A stretch of 64,000 nt of DNA from Syncephalis plumigaleata (taxonomy: Eukaryota > Zoopagomycota > Zoopagomycetes > Zoopagales > Piptocephalidaceae). The DNA lies in NCBI GenBank assembly GCA_025201365.1, contig JAIXMF010000002.1, positions 310,001 to 374,000 on the forward strand. Reading direction: 5' to 3'. The notes beneath the pieces are model-generated. The model was not told where the DNA came from and did not search any database. It saw only the letters and a program-made list of their open reading frames with translations. The position numbers and the translations under genes are program-made. Shown here one piece after another: positions 1 to 11,376 of the stretch; the stretch's first letter is position 1; every line of letters begins with the position of its first letter.

Positions 1-115
1 GATAAACAAATAGGAAATAGTCACTTTCGCTTGCCACTAATAACCGGTAGAACTGCTGCACGTCAGACCACTCTATGCACCAGAGCCCCGTCCAGTTATC
101 AGCGGTCCTCGCTTA
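1..115 (-). CDS. possible partial coding exon at the left edge, unknown product
   Basis: The minus strand is open from about 115 to the window edge and reads a plausible protein segment that includes WTGLWCIEWSDVQQFYRLL. It begins just after a TAAG that could serve as a splice acceptor. The plus strand is also open here for about 50 codons, so the strand is not certain. No family is recognised. If real, it is an internal or first exon of a gene lying mostly outside the window. Confidence 0.25.
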
Positions 116-119
116 ATGC

Positions 120-1470
120 ATACGTAAAAAGGTGGAGATGGCAATAATGAATGCATAAGCGTCAATCATACTACATATAATAAAAGTATACGTGCTATGT
201 TTGCAGCTATGCGCACTGTTCATCCCGTATGAATCACTCAAGTTTACAGTTGTTACTTACTACTGATGTGGTTATAGTGGTGAATATCAAGGTATGTATA
301 TATAGATATATAGGTGTGTGTGTGTATGCGTACAAAAACCAGTATCTAGTAGAGCTGCTTCCTCGCAAAGAGATGATAGATAACCACAATGGGTATACTG
401 ATGATGTAGTAAACGCTTTGAAACGCACGCAGTAAAAATGGTAACGATGAATAGACGATGAATGAACTAACGAACTAACTGACTGACTGACTAACTGACT
501 AACCAACAAGTGTACGTAGTAACAAGGAAGAGGATAGTAAGAGAAAGGAAATGAGAAATATCACTGCCGTATCTCAATTATACGTAGACCAAGTGTGAGA
601 GAGAGAGAGAGAGTAAGTGAGAAGAAAAGGAAAGAAGTAAAGTGAGAATGAAGTTGCGTGTGTGTGTGTGTGGGTAGAGTTGCAAGTAGTAATAGCAGTA
701 GTAATAGGTGTCGAAATAACCGGACGAGTAAAGAATAGTAAGCTATTTAAGGAGTTCTCCTATCAGCCTACGCTCTTTCTTTTTCTTATTGAATTATCTG
801 TCCTGTACTATGCACTAGAATGGGTTGAACCAGTCGTAATATGACGACACTCCAGAGATTTACTGGTTTATGACAACAACAACAACTACTACTACAATCA
901 CAACAGTAATAATAATAACAATGAGAATCAGAATAGAAAGATGAAAGGAGGAATTGTTGTACCGAGAAATGAAGAATACGAGTATATAACAAATTAAGAG
1001 CACCAAAAAAGGGGAGTGAGCAAGAGAGAGAGAGAGATGGTTCGATTGTTATAGGGGGGAATGCCACTACTTATAGGAAATATGTCTTTGTCTATTCATT
1101 GAAGCATAGTCTATGCATACACAAATGTTTATCTAGTTAATCAAGGTAATTATTACAATGATTTATAATGGAGTATATGCTATAATTAATCAATCAATCA
1201 ATTCAATCTAGCATATGACATGAATATATGGAATCATTGATAGATAAAGAGAATGAAAGTGCGTGTGCACACACACATATGCTTGCTCTCCTTTCTGATC
1301 AATCGATCTATTATCATTACAATTGTTATTGTTACTATTGCAATAGCCGTAATAATAAAGCAAGAAAATGCTTATTCATAATAATAACAATAATAATCAA
1401 TGATAATCAATAGATTATAATTCAACATGAATATATGAGAAAATGTAAACAGCAGCGACATATAACTTTA
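120..1470. other. intergenic, simple-sequence rich
   Basis: No supportable gene is seen. The stretch holds GA tracts (about 597-613 and 1023-1037), GT tracts near 315 and 655, and AAT/ACA triplet runs. Open frames are short, low in complexity and without recognisable domains. Confidence 0.6.
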
Positions 1471-1471
1471 A

Positions 1472-3509
1472 TTAAGCGTTAAAAGTGGTGTCGGCCGTAT
1501 ACGCCTTGTCACCATCTGTAGTGCGTAGAACCGAGTTATCTCGACCATTATGAGCTGCTATACGTCGTTCCATCTCTGGTCGGAAGTGTCGAATCAAACC
1601 CTAATTGTAAAACATAATAAGTAGGGTTACATCGAATTGTATGACTACTACTACTACTACTACTAATCATCATCATTATCATTCATATTCGCTATTATCT
1701 TACTTGTACTGGCCATGCTGCTGCATCACCCAATGCACAAATGGTATGTCCTTCAATTTCACGACTCAATTCCTGTTGAATACGTAGATTGCTTTTTTAG
1801 TGAATAATGTTCCAAGCTAGTTATTTCTACTATTTACCTCCATCATATCAATCTCCTGTGGTCGAGCATTGCCGCTTTCGAATCGTGTCATCATATTGGC
1901 TAGCCAGCCAGTACCTTCACGGCATGGTGTACACTGACCGCAACTCTCGTGTCGATAAAAGGCGGATAAACGCGAGATGGCCTGAACAATATCCGTGCTC
2001 TTGTCCATGACAATGACTGCCGCTGTACCTAGACCCGATTGAACATCACGTAGTGCATCGAAATCCATACTAATAATATCAACAATCAAATTAGTATATT
2101 ATTACTGCTCCTTTAACGTGTATAATAGCAGCTACGTACAGTACAGTTGAGCAAATATCCTGGGGTAGTACGGGTACGGAAGAGCCACCGGGTATAATAC
2201 CGAGTAGATTGTCCCATCCACCACGAACACCACCGCAATGACGTTCGATCAATTCCTTTAATGGAATGGACATCTCCTCTAATCATTTCGTACGATGAGT
2301 ATACAGTATGTCTCTAATCATTAGTCCATCATAGTAATTACCTTCTACGGTGCATGGCTGATTAACATGACCAGAAATGCAAAATAGTTTTGTGCCCGAG
2401 TTGCGTTCTCGACCAAAACCTGCAAACCAAGTGCCACCACTATCGTGGATCAATTGCATTATTTAGTTTAAGCTGTTCCACTCGAGATTGTCTACACCGC
2501 TAAACTTACCGACGACAAATGGTGGGAGCAACGGCGATGGTTTCCACATTGGCCACCGTAGTGGGACAGCCGAATAGACCGACATCGGCAGGGAAGGGCG
2601 GCTTAAGACGTGGCTTGCCTTGTTTGCCCTCAATCGATTCGATCAAGGCCGTTTCCTCACCGCAAATGTAGGCACCGGCTCCACGATGAATATATACATC
2701 AAAGTCGTAACCGGAACCACAGGCATTCTTGCCAATCAAACCAGCTAGGTAATCATACGTGTTATTACGATATGTTCTCTCTTTCTTTCTTTCTTTCTTT
2801 GTTACATTCAATTCCTTACCTGCGTATGCTTCATTGATGGCCTCTTGTAGATTAGAGGCTTCATTATAGAATTCACCTCGAATGTAGATGTAGGCTAATG
2901 GTACACATATACACATATAGTGCGGAATGATAAGTTGCTACGCTATTAAATTGACTGTTTCCGTCTACTCACCTGCATTTGCATTCATGGCGCGGCCTGC
3001 CACAAGACAACCTTCAATAAGCTTATGCGGGTCATGTCGCATAATCTCTCGATCTTTACAGGTGCCTGGTTCACCTTCATCAGCATTAACTACCAAGTAG
3101 CGTGGTCTATTCGTGAACGTGTCAATTAGCTAAACAGTAGTACTAGTGTTGCTATACATAATGAATGATGTCACTTACCGGCCATCGGCTGGCTTATTCA
3201 TAAAACTCCACTTGAGTCCACTAGGAAATCCGCACCACCTCGACCGCGTAGTCCGCTGGCCTTTACCTCGTTGATAATCCAGTCGTGTCCCTTGAGGATA
3301 ATCTCCTTGGTCTTGTACCAGTCGCCACGAGACTTTGCTCCTTTCAAACGAAAATCGTGTCGACCATATAAATTGGTGAAAATGCGATCCTGATCCTTTA
3401 ATCCACCATAGACGCGTGGTGGATGAGGCATAGCAGGACCCGTAGCGGTGGCTAGGGTCCGAGCCAGTGGTGATGGGCGTGTAGCCACTGATAGTATATG
3501 TGATTGCAT
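1472..3509 (-). CDS. NDUFV1: NADH:ubiquinone oxidoreductase 51 kDa subunit (complex I flavoprotein 1)
   Basis: This is the NADH- and FMN-binding subunit of mitochondrial complex I, which oxidises NADH and carries FMN and the N3 iron-sulfur cluster. The start at 3509 gives a presequence-like N terminus ([19 protein letters not shown]). Conserved stretches follow in order: the RGRGGA glycine-rich loop, [35 protein letters not shown], the cluster motif [12 protein letters not shown], and [12 protein letters not shown] carrying the fourth Cys. About six introns interrupt it. For example one runs from a GTAAGT donor at about 3180 to an AG at about 3102. Near 3226 the frame slips by one missing base inside the conserved A-GFPSGLKW stretch, which looks like a sequence error. 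The last exon ends DTTFNA with a TAA at 1472-1474. Identity is secure; exact exon joins are approximate. Confidence 0.93.
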
Positions 3510-3868
3510 AGCAAACGAGTATTAGTCAAACAAGTCGTAAGAAATCTCGGTCAGATGAACACTGCGTGAACCATCCACAATAATACTCGCTATTGCTACT
3601 TACATCGACGTAAAAGCGCGTTTCCTGTCAGCATATTAACCGATCCAATCACTAAACACCGCGCACCAGCGAATACAAACTAGCGAGAGATCCGTGTTTT
3701 GAAGTAAACAGGAAGAATAGATCGGATTGGAATCAAAGTATGAAAAAGTGAGAGAAAGAAGTGTTGATACGAGAATGTCGATACGTACACGCGACCCACA
3801 CTCATCCACCTCATAGTGGAATAGACGATGATTATCATGACACTTTATTAAATTTGTTGATTTACCCA
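3510..3868. other. upstream region of NDUFV1
   Basis: Presumed promoter and 5' leader of the minus-strand complex I gene, which a short inverted-repeat element borders on its far side. No conserved gene is seen. Confidence 0.45.
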
Positions 3869-4223
3869 TTCATAGATGTAAAAGCGTAGCAATAACATCA
3901 CGGATGAGTTGTTACTTGTATTTTGGTTCGTTATTATATTGTTTATAGGTAATGGCACTTTGTTGGAACCTTATTATTATTATATGCATACATCAGCATT
4001 GTAAAGATGACAGGAATGGTAAAGGATTCGAGTATCATGTATGAAACCAGGATATGACGGCATGTTTGAACTTAGTCAAGTTATTCCTAGTATTTGCAAT
4101 GGAAACGGTGTTCCGATGAGATTTCACTGAGGTATCGTTACTTCTAAACGTTCAAGAAATGAAGAAACAATGCAACAAGCAGTAAATGATCCGTGAAGTT
4201 ATTGCTATACGTTTCCATGAGCG
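3869..4223 (+). mobile_element. MITE-like element, copy 1
   Basis: A short non-coding element of about 355 bp. Its left end (CATAGATGTAAAAGCGTAGC, then AATAACATCACGGAT) recurs in diverged inverted form at its right end (ATCCGTGAAGTTATTGCTAT near 4190-4210), so it has terminal inverted repeats. The whole body matches, in reverse orientation, a second copy at about 17461-17834. Shared blocks include TTTTGGTTCGTTAT and TTCGAGTATCAT. It has no transposase and is therefore non-autonomous. The target-site duplication could not be fixed by eye. Both copies lie upstream of minus-strand housekeeping genes. Confidence 0.72.
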
Positions 4224-4499
4224 CATTCCTAAATGGGTATACGATCCTATTAGCGTATTTATGTTTGCTATTCCCAATTAAGTTCTAGAACTCCAATAGA
4301 TGGATGATGGTGTGATAAGGTTTGATTGTATGGCTTTTCCAGTTCACTTTATATCGGATAGGAGTAAAATACTATTGTTAATAAAAGATGAGGATTTCTA
4401 ATGTACTGAATGAATAAATAGCTGTAGTTAATAATGAATATTGGAGTTATTTATACTGAATTGCAAGTAAAATGGATACACGAAGTTGTTAAAAGAGAG

Positions 4500-5240
4500 C
4501 CCTATTAGTCGTCCGAACCATTGGAATTTGCAAAACGACGAAAGGCAAAGTCGTGTATCAAGGTTTAACGATAACCGGAAAGGTGCATTTGCCGATAAAA
4601 CTAGAACTCGTCAAGGTCCTTAATGAGAAAGATTCTGTTGACTATATAGAAGCAGAGTGGGATGGTAATCCTGCCACTGTTATATGCGCAGATTTGAATC
4701 AACGAGAAGGAAGGAAGGCTAAACTTTTCTATGCGGTAAGTGAATAACAATAATTATAGTCATTCTGCCTGGTGCTAACAAGAAGTATGGTGGCGACATA
4801 CCTTGCCAAATTACCCAGGTACGGTTGACGAGCAAACCAAAGAGGGAGCCACGTACTTTGGCAACATTGTAGCCACTCCCTCGGCATTTGGAAAACAATG
4901 CTATGTCGTCAATAATGTATGCAAAGACAAAAGGTTTCCTATATACTATTCATCAAATTAGTAAGCCATACTCAATTGATTATGTTTGCATCAAGCTAAC
5001 GTGAATACTTGCTATAGACATATGCTTCGATGCCAATGAGAATTTGCTAATTCTACGACATGGTGGCATGCTTATTGGGCAGCCTGATTCAGAACAGCGA
5101 AGGAATATCTATGACCACATTTACAAGTTTATTTCTACTTTCATCAAATTGACGCGTGCTAGATGGGAGAATGATTTCCATTCCCAATCTTACGTATTTA
5201 TAGATGTAATTATACAAAAATATATCCAGCATTGGTAGCA
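4500..5240 (+). other. unassigned exon-like pieces, gene or gene remnant
   Basis: Three protein-like stretches lie in order on the plus strand: about 4500-4738 (contains GKVVYQGLTITGKVHLPIKL and TVICADLNQREGRKAK), about 4820-4916 (GTVDEQTKEGATYFGNIVAT, then FGKQCYVVNN) and about 5021-5205 (ICFDANENLLILRHGGMLIG). The second ends at a GTATGC donor and the third follows a TATAG acceptor, which suggests real exons. An in-frame TAA precedes the first, so a start is missing or the copy is decayed. No family was recognised. The phrase GKQCYVVNN loosely recalls the last Cys motif of the secreted family at 52-63 kb, but this is weak. Confidence 0.4.
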
Positions 5241-5549
5241 TTTCTATAGTTCGGTATTCATGTATCATCATAGTAGGATAGTCACATACAGGCTTTTTCT
5301 ACTCCTACCTCTCCTATATCACATTTTATTCACGGTGTTCAGACACGGAGACACATGTATTAGCACAGAAAATGGTATAATGAGGGGTATGCTAAGGCGT
5401 CTGTCCCTCTTTCTCTCTCTCTCTTCTTTGTTTCTTTCCTTACACACACATTATTGGCGTAACTGTGGTGTTCTGCTTTTCAGCCTCAAGTGGCAAGCGG
5501 AAAAAGGGAAATTACTCGTTACGATGAAACACACCCGTGGCCAATGATA

Positions 5550-7620
5550 TCCACTAGTGTATAGTTCCATATCCAAAAGTTACTAGCGGTATTGCACGCT
5601 CCATTTAGCAGATGCAAACACAATTTAGGTTCGACCAGTTGGCCCTTTTTCTCTCTCTCTCTCTCTTCTCTCTTTCTTTGGCATATCCGCCTTCTCTATA
5701 GTTTCCTCCTCTTCGTTGTTGTTGTTGTTGTTGTTGTCTGTCACGATAAGTAGCCCTATCAAATCCTACTTCTTTCTTCTTAAACATCTTCATTATCCTT
5801 TTTATTCACGTATTTACTAACTGACTAACGGACTGATTATTTCTTGGCAGTCCTCCTACATGTTATACGCCATTTTATTATCCTTCTTTCAATATATAAC
5901 GATTATTTTTTAACTTTATTCAATACTCCTTCTATATCATTCCCATACAAATACTAGATCAATTTGATTGATTGATTGATTGATTGATTCTAACGGTAAG
6001 TAGTCAAAGTTGATTGATCTATTTGGTTTCGCTTAAATGGTAAAATAAATGGTGACATGATTGACGTGGTGGAGCAGCATTATGATATCTGCAGTATTTC
6101 GTGTAAATATGCATGATTGTCCATTTTACCATTATCAGTGGTGGTGGTAGCTACCTCTTTTTGTTTGTTCTCCAATGGAAGATCTCCCCTGCATAATGAC
6201 TAGATATACTAGTGTTCTTACGAGGAACATCTCCATTTCCCTGTCCTTATAGCATTGCCATTTTGTATAAACATGACACGAACGCCATACATGCCTATCC
6301 TATGCCCCATGGATTAACCTACTTTGAGAGAGAGGGGAGAGGAGAGGAGAGAGGAAGAATACGAGTGCCGCTCATGATACTAATTCCAATTGTTCATTAT
6401 ATTGTACTAATCCGTTCGACCTCATGCTATCGGACATGGATCCCAATGTCCTAATTAAGTAATTGCTATATAAATGCTGTACATCTCCGCTTACGGGCTA
6501 GGCTACACAAATAGAAAGAACGAGCAAGAGATGTCACAATCATTGCACGTCTGTTCGATTCGTCGTTTACTTATTCATTCATTTATTCATTCATTTACCT
6601 TTCTTTCTTTCTTTTCTTCTAGCGTATATTGTTGTATCATTGTCTAATAGTATGTGTGCGCGTTCAACTAGTATCTAATATCCATCATTCAACTGTTATC
6701 CACATTGATTGTCATTCATAATAATCTCCTTTTCATCACTACTAATTTGCCCCTTCTTCTGCTTGCACTTCATCTAGCCTATTACACTTGCTAGTATTAT
6801 TATTATTATTATCATTATTATTATTATTGTTGTTGTTGTTGTTACTATTACTATTACCAACTGTAGTAGCTTTAATTTCTATTACTCTTAATTCAAATTT
6901 TTACTTTATTGTTACCTTCGATCTGGCTCATAACTATTAATTTAGCTGTTCATACCAACTGATCATCGTATAATTAACTAATTGCTCGTATAACTTGGTA
7001 ATGAAATGATTTTCTGTACTGATACTGCTGCTATTGCTGCTGATTGTTGTATAACTTTTGTGAGAATAATAGGGGTTGATTATGGAATTGGACAATCAAT
7101 CCGTCAATTAATTAACCCATCAATCAATAGCTGTATTTATACATAAACAATTTGCAATAGAGACTAACGTGCAATTCTATTTATTATAACAGGAGGCTAT
7201 AGGCTCGAGTTTCGTCCGATTAAAATAACGATTCATTCATTACTTTATCGCTCTCCTCAACAAGTTGGCAATTTATTGATTCTAGTTATTTTGTCGCTCT
7301 CAAGCTAGAAAGTGCCATTCAATCGAACGTAAAGTTGAGACTTTACTAGCTTCCATTGGATTGGAACTATTATTTTACCTTTACCGCCATCATCATTTAC
7401 AGGTTGCTTGACACGTTGCTTCTCCTTGACATATATACACGCATATATATTAGCAACTGTTGCTGTTGCCATATATATATAATTAAGCAATTTGGCGTTG
7501 ATCGCTAGAGGAAGGTAGAGGTACACATTGTCTGGTACATTATCCCAGCTGTCGGTCGAGTAAGCTTTTCTTTTCTTGTTCGTCGATTCATTCCTGCCTA
7601 TTCGTTAACGACGACTGAAT
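5550..7620. other. long intergenic region, probably the promoter of the LEA2 gene
   Basis: No supportable gene. The stretch carries CT tracts (about 5651-5680), a GTT run near 5715-5737, GATT repeats (5968-5989) and ATT/GTT triplets (6797-6842). Open frames inside are short and compositionally biased. Confidence 0.5.
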
Positions 7621-7627
7621 AATAGCT

Positions 7628-9940
7628 ATGCGCGAAGACAGTTGGCTCATCACGAGTAAGGGCCAGGATAATGATAGAAGACGTCCGGTAGACAGCTGGG
7701 CAATACCCGCCTCGAATAAGTCTAATGGCACAAGTTATAGTCGAAATCTTCTAAATAGAAACAACGGTAACGGCAATGGTGTCAATAATCTTTCGTCAAG
7801 ATCGCCACGTGCCCCTGTTGACAGTTGGAGCGTGCCATTAACTCGACCATTACCGCCTAATAATGGATCTTCATCTCCACCGTCTCCCTTGTCACCATCA
7901 TATGACAATCGTCCAACCGAGCAACATGCCAATCAACCGATATCATCTACACGCGATTACCATAACAACGACATTAATGATATTAATGCTGACGACACTA
8001 ATAAATATACGGCACCGTCACGTTTAAATCGTAATCCATCGACCAATAAGTCTGCCAACCCATCGCAATCAGATTCAATGTCGAGATTTACGTCAAATCA
8101 ACATCAACAATATCATGCCTCTGATTACCAGTCTAGCTACGAATTAAACGGTAAATCCTCTCATCATTCACCGACTCACTCGGCATTTCCAAACCATAGT
8201 CCTTATGCGGAACAAGTCCCACAACCACAGTTACACGCGAATAATGCGAATACACCGCAAAGACGCTATTTACGAGATGATACTGATCATTATCATCAGC
8301 ATCATTATCAGCATCGCAATAATGATGAAATGAGCGAGTCACCTATTACACAATATCAACCATACGGTCAAGCTTCAATGAATCAACATCAACATCAACA
8401 TCAACATCAACAGCATCATCATCATCATCATGCCACAGAACCGAAGCCTTACTCTCATGATGTAAATGATGCAAATGAGAATTCCACCAAGAATATAGGC
8501 ACTTATGGTCAGCCGTATCGTAACCATGGTTCACTATTCAGTGAAGCTGATTCCCCCATGAATACTGCACTGCATAACAGACTACATAATAATCATAGTA
8601 ATCATAGTAATAATAATGCACAGGCAATGCCAATGGGTACTACATCGAATCGATGGATATCCTACACGGCAGAAGATGCTCGTAACGATGCATGGCGAGA
8701 TCAACCGGCATCACCGGTGCCACCACCACCAGCAGCAGTATCTTCAACGATGAACAATCAGTATCAATCGTCGCATCGTGCTCTACCGCCACCGATTAAC
8801 ACGACGAGTCATTATCATCGATCTGGGCAGGAATCGCCATCGCCGTATCGCCACTGCCCGTGGTTGTGCCACGTACAATCATACACTGGATAATAGTGGA
8901 CATGGTGGGAATACCTCGCCAAGCATGTCTACTCGTCATTTACATACAATGCCCAGCAATTCGGTACAACCGTATGCACAGCCAATGCCTACTTATCTCG
9001 GTTCCAAGGCTGATCGTAAGCGTAAGAAGGATCGTTCTTTCTGCGCGCAATTCTGCTATATCCTATTCTGCTGTTGCTGCTTCCGTAGGTGCTGTTTCAG
9101 TCGACGCTCATGCTTCTGCACCTGCCTCATTATCTTCCTAATTCTTGCGGCATGTCTCGGATTGGCGGCCTACTTCCTATGGCCTCGCATGCCAGAGGTC
9201 AAATTCGTTAGCGCGAGTATGAGTAGCGTCAATCCAAAGAATCAAGCGGTGGGTGAGCAGGCTCAACTGCCGCAATGGAATAATGGCACCGTCTCGATGA
9301 ACGTGGCCTTTTTATTGAACGTAAAGAGTGATAACTATATTAGTCTAAAAGTAAACAATATCACCGTTGATGTAAGTAGTCCTACGTCGTAAGCAATACA
9401 GCCTAGACATTCGAGCGTATATTTACTTGTGCTTTTATTTACATATATATATATATATAGGGTTTCCTACATCCAACCAATATGGGTAATGCTTCGAAAT
9501 CAGCTACAACAACGACAACAACAAACTCGACTCAAAATGCAACGCGTATTCCAGTGGGACAAGGCTCGCTACCCTCCGAGATTACATTCCCAGGACGTGC
9601 CAGTACTAATTTCAAGTTGTTCTTCCTACTTAGTTTCAATACGAATGAACAATCGCAAATACCGGCATTCTATGAATTGCTAGATGCATGCGGTGTTACC
9701 GGCAACGCTAAACGTAAGATGCGACTTGAATACGATGCCAAAGTGGATTTAGCGGTGGTAAGTTCATTGGGCATTCGACCATCCGTGTCCGACAAGGTTG
9801 ATCTGGATTGTCCGTATGAGGCGGGTGTGCTCGTTCAAATGTCGCAAGTACGCACGCTTATCCGAGCCATTGGACCGCAGTTTGGTTTGTCGCAATCTCG
9901 CATCAATACAATCCTAGCTGGACATGATTCTACCACTTAG
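7628..9940 (+). CDS. membrane protein with Cys-rich juxtamembrane belt and C-terminal LEA2 domain
   Basis: Predicted 723 aa from three exons: 7628-8844, 8897-9371 and 9461-9940. The 52-nt first intron (GTATCG to TAATAG) keeps the frame, and the second has a GTAAGT donor and an AT-rich AG acceptor. Residues 1 to about 460 are low-complexity, rich in Asn, His, Ser, Gln and Pro, and carry repeated VDSW motifs. A basic patch (KADRKRKKDR) precedes a cluster with about a dozen Cys (FCCCCFRRCCFSRRSCFC), then one membrane helix (LIIFLILAACLGLAAYFL). The rest resembles the LEA2 fold: VKFVSAS, NVKSDNYISLKVNNITVDG and SLPSEITFPGRASTNF. The topology suggests a cytosolic disordered tail and a lumenal or vacuolar LEA2 domain, possibly a lipid-binding role as inferred for other LEA2 proteins. 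The Cys belt is a likely palmitoylation site. The family call is good; the function is not known. Confidence 0.8.
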
Positions 9941-11376
9941 ATTGACTGGATGATTTCACATAGACTGAGTGGTCTATGATTATTATGCTTGTTCCTATTG
10001 TCGTTTTTTCTTACCATATAAATCGTTAAACTAGTATTTCCATTTGTTGTTGTTGTATTTGGTATAAAGTAAAGCAATATTTAGCAACATCATCATCCTT
10101 ATTACTCTATGATTATCATTAATAATAATATTCATTATTACTTGTAACATTATTAACTTGTGATGCAATACCTCGCATGAAATACTGTTCCACGCGATCA
10201 ATTGAACAACTCATGGTGTATGGTCATTGTGCCGCCATCTGTACATTGGTTACGCAAATCCATCTATTTTATCCTGTGTTAGAACCATATCAGGTAGCTA
10301 TTTCTCCTCCGTAGCCATAGTGAATACGTTAGCGATAATCAACAAAGAAGAAGCAGAAGAAACAGAAGCAACAGAAGCACAGAAAATAAGAAACATATAG
10401 ATTGGTTACACGTTATTCGGTATAATTACGAATACTACAACTCGATCAACCACAACGATTATCTCGTACCATCTAACTTTTCATTAAGCTTTAACGCCAT
10501 CGTTCCGTGTCTCCTACACATTGGTTATCCTTTCTCTAGCGTGCATGTGCGTGTGCGTGTGCGTACATCTATCTCTCCTTCTTTCCCTTCTCTTTCATTT
10601 ATTTGTTTTCCTTTAGTGTTCACTGCCTTGACATTTCTTCGTTCGACTACTACTTGAAGCGTAGTCGTTCCTCGAACGATTCTTATCCTGTAGTCAGCGC
10701 GGTTCACGCCATCTCTCGTTCTTTCTTTTCTCTTTCTCTCTTTCTCTTCCTTCCTTTCTTCTTTCGCCATCACTACCACATCACTCTTCGTCTTTCCTTC
10801 ATTTTTATTTGATTATTCAACACACACACACTCACTCACTCACCTTTTGTCTTTCACCTTTCACCATTGTTATCTTCTTCTGAGTTATTAAACGTTCTTC
10901 ACATCCTCGTTGATCCTTCCATCCTCTTTGTATACGTTGCTCGCTTATTGTACTCTGACAAACGACGCGTCCTTCCCGAGCGGTGTGGTCTTGTAGTTGT
11001 ATCGAGTCTTTCGATATTGATTCTAAAAGAGCTTGATAACTGTTACCACAAACAGACGACGTTAACTATATATCACTCAAGCTCCGTTTTCGCTAGTTGT
11101 GTGTGCGTGTGTTGGTCGGTCAATCAATTAATAAGCGTACTCGCTTAACTCTCTATCCCTACATCTTTCGTAGTACACTAGTGTTTTATTACGCTTTCAA
11201 GTGTTGATTCACTTCTAGTTCGATTATATCGGTTGCTTTGCAACGTATCTATATTGCTTGTAGTTACTTTTCCTTCTTTCTTTAACAAAAGTTACGCTGA
11301 TTCGTCACGCCGCATCATAGTATAGTATAGTCACAACGAACTGCTGGTACTTACACAACTACAAGGGCAAACCACA
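9941..11376. other. intergenic and long leader of the SAPS gene
   Basis: No conserved gene. A pyrimidine-rich stretch (about 10560-10860, TCTTTC-type tracts) and CA repeats resemble the CT-rich promoter blocks of fungi. Short open frames here are low-complexity. Confidence 0.5.

Noticed and set aside
5341-5360. RHG-like phrase (VFRHGDT) as a phosphatase exon
   Set aside because: No flanking histidine-phosphatase residues; chance match in spacer DNA.
6212-6454. 80-codon frame in the LEA2 upstream region
   Set aside because: Contains GA-repeat residues and no domain; isolated within 2 kb of spacer DNA.
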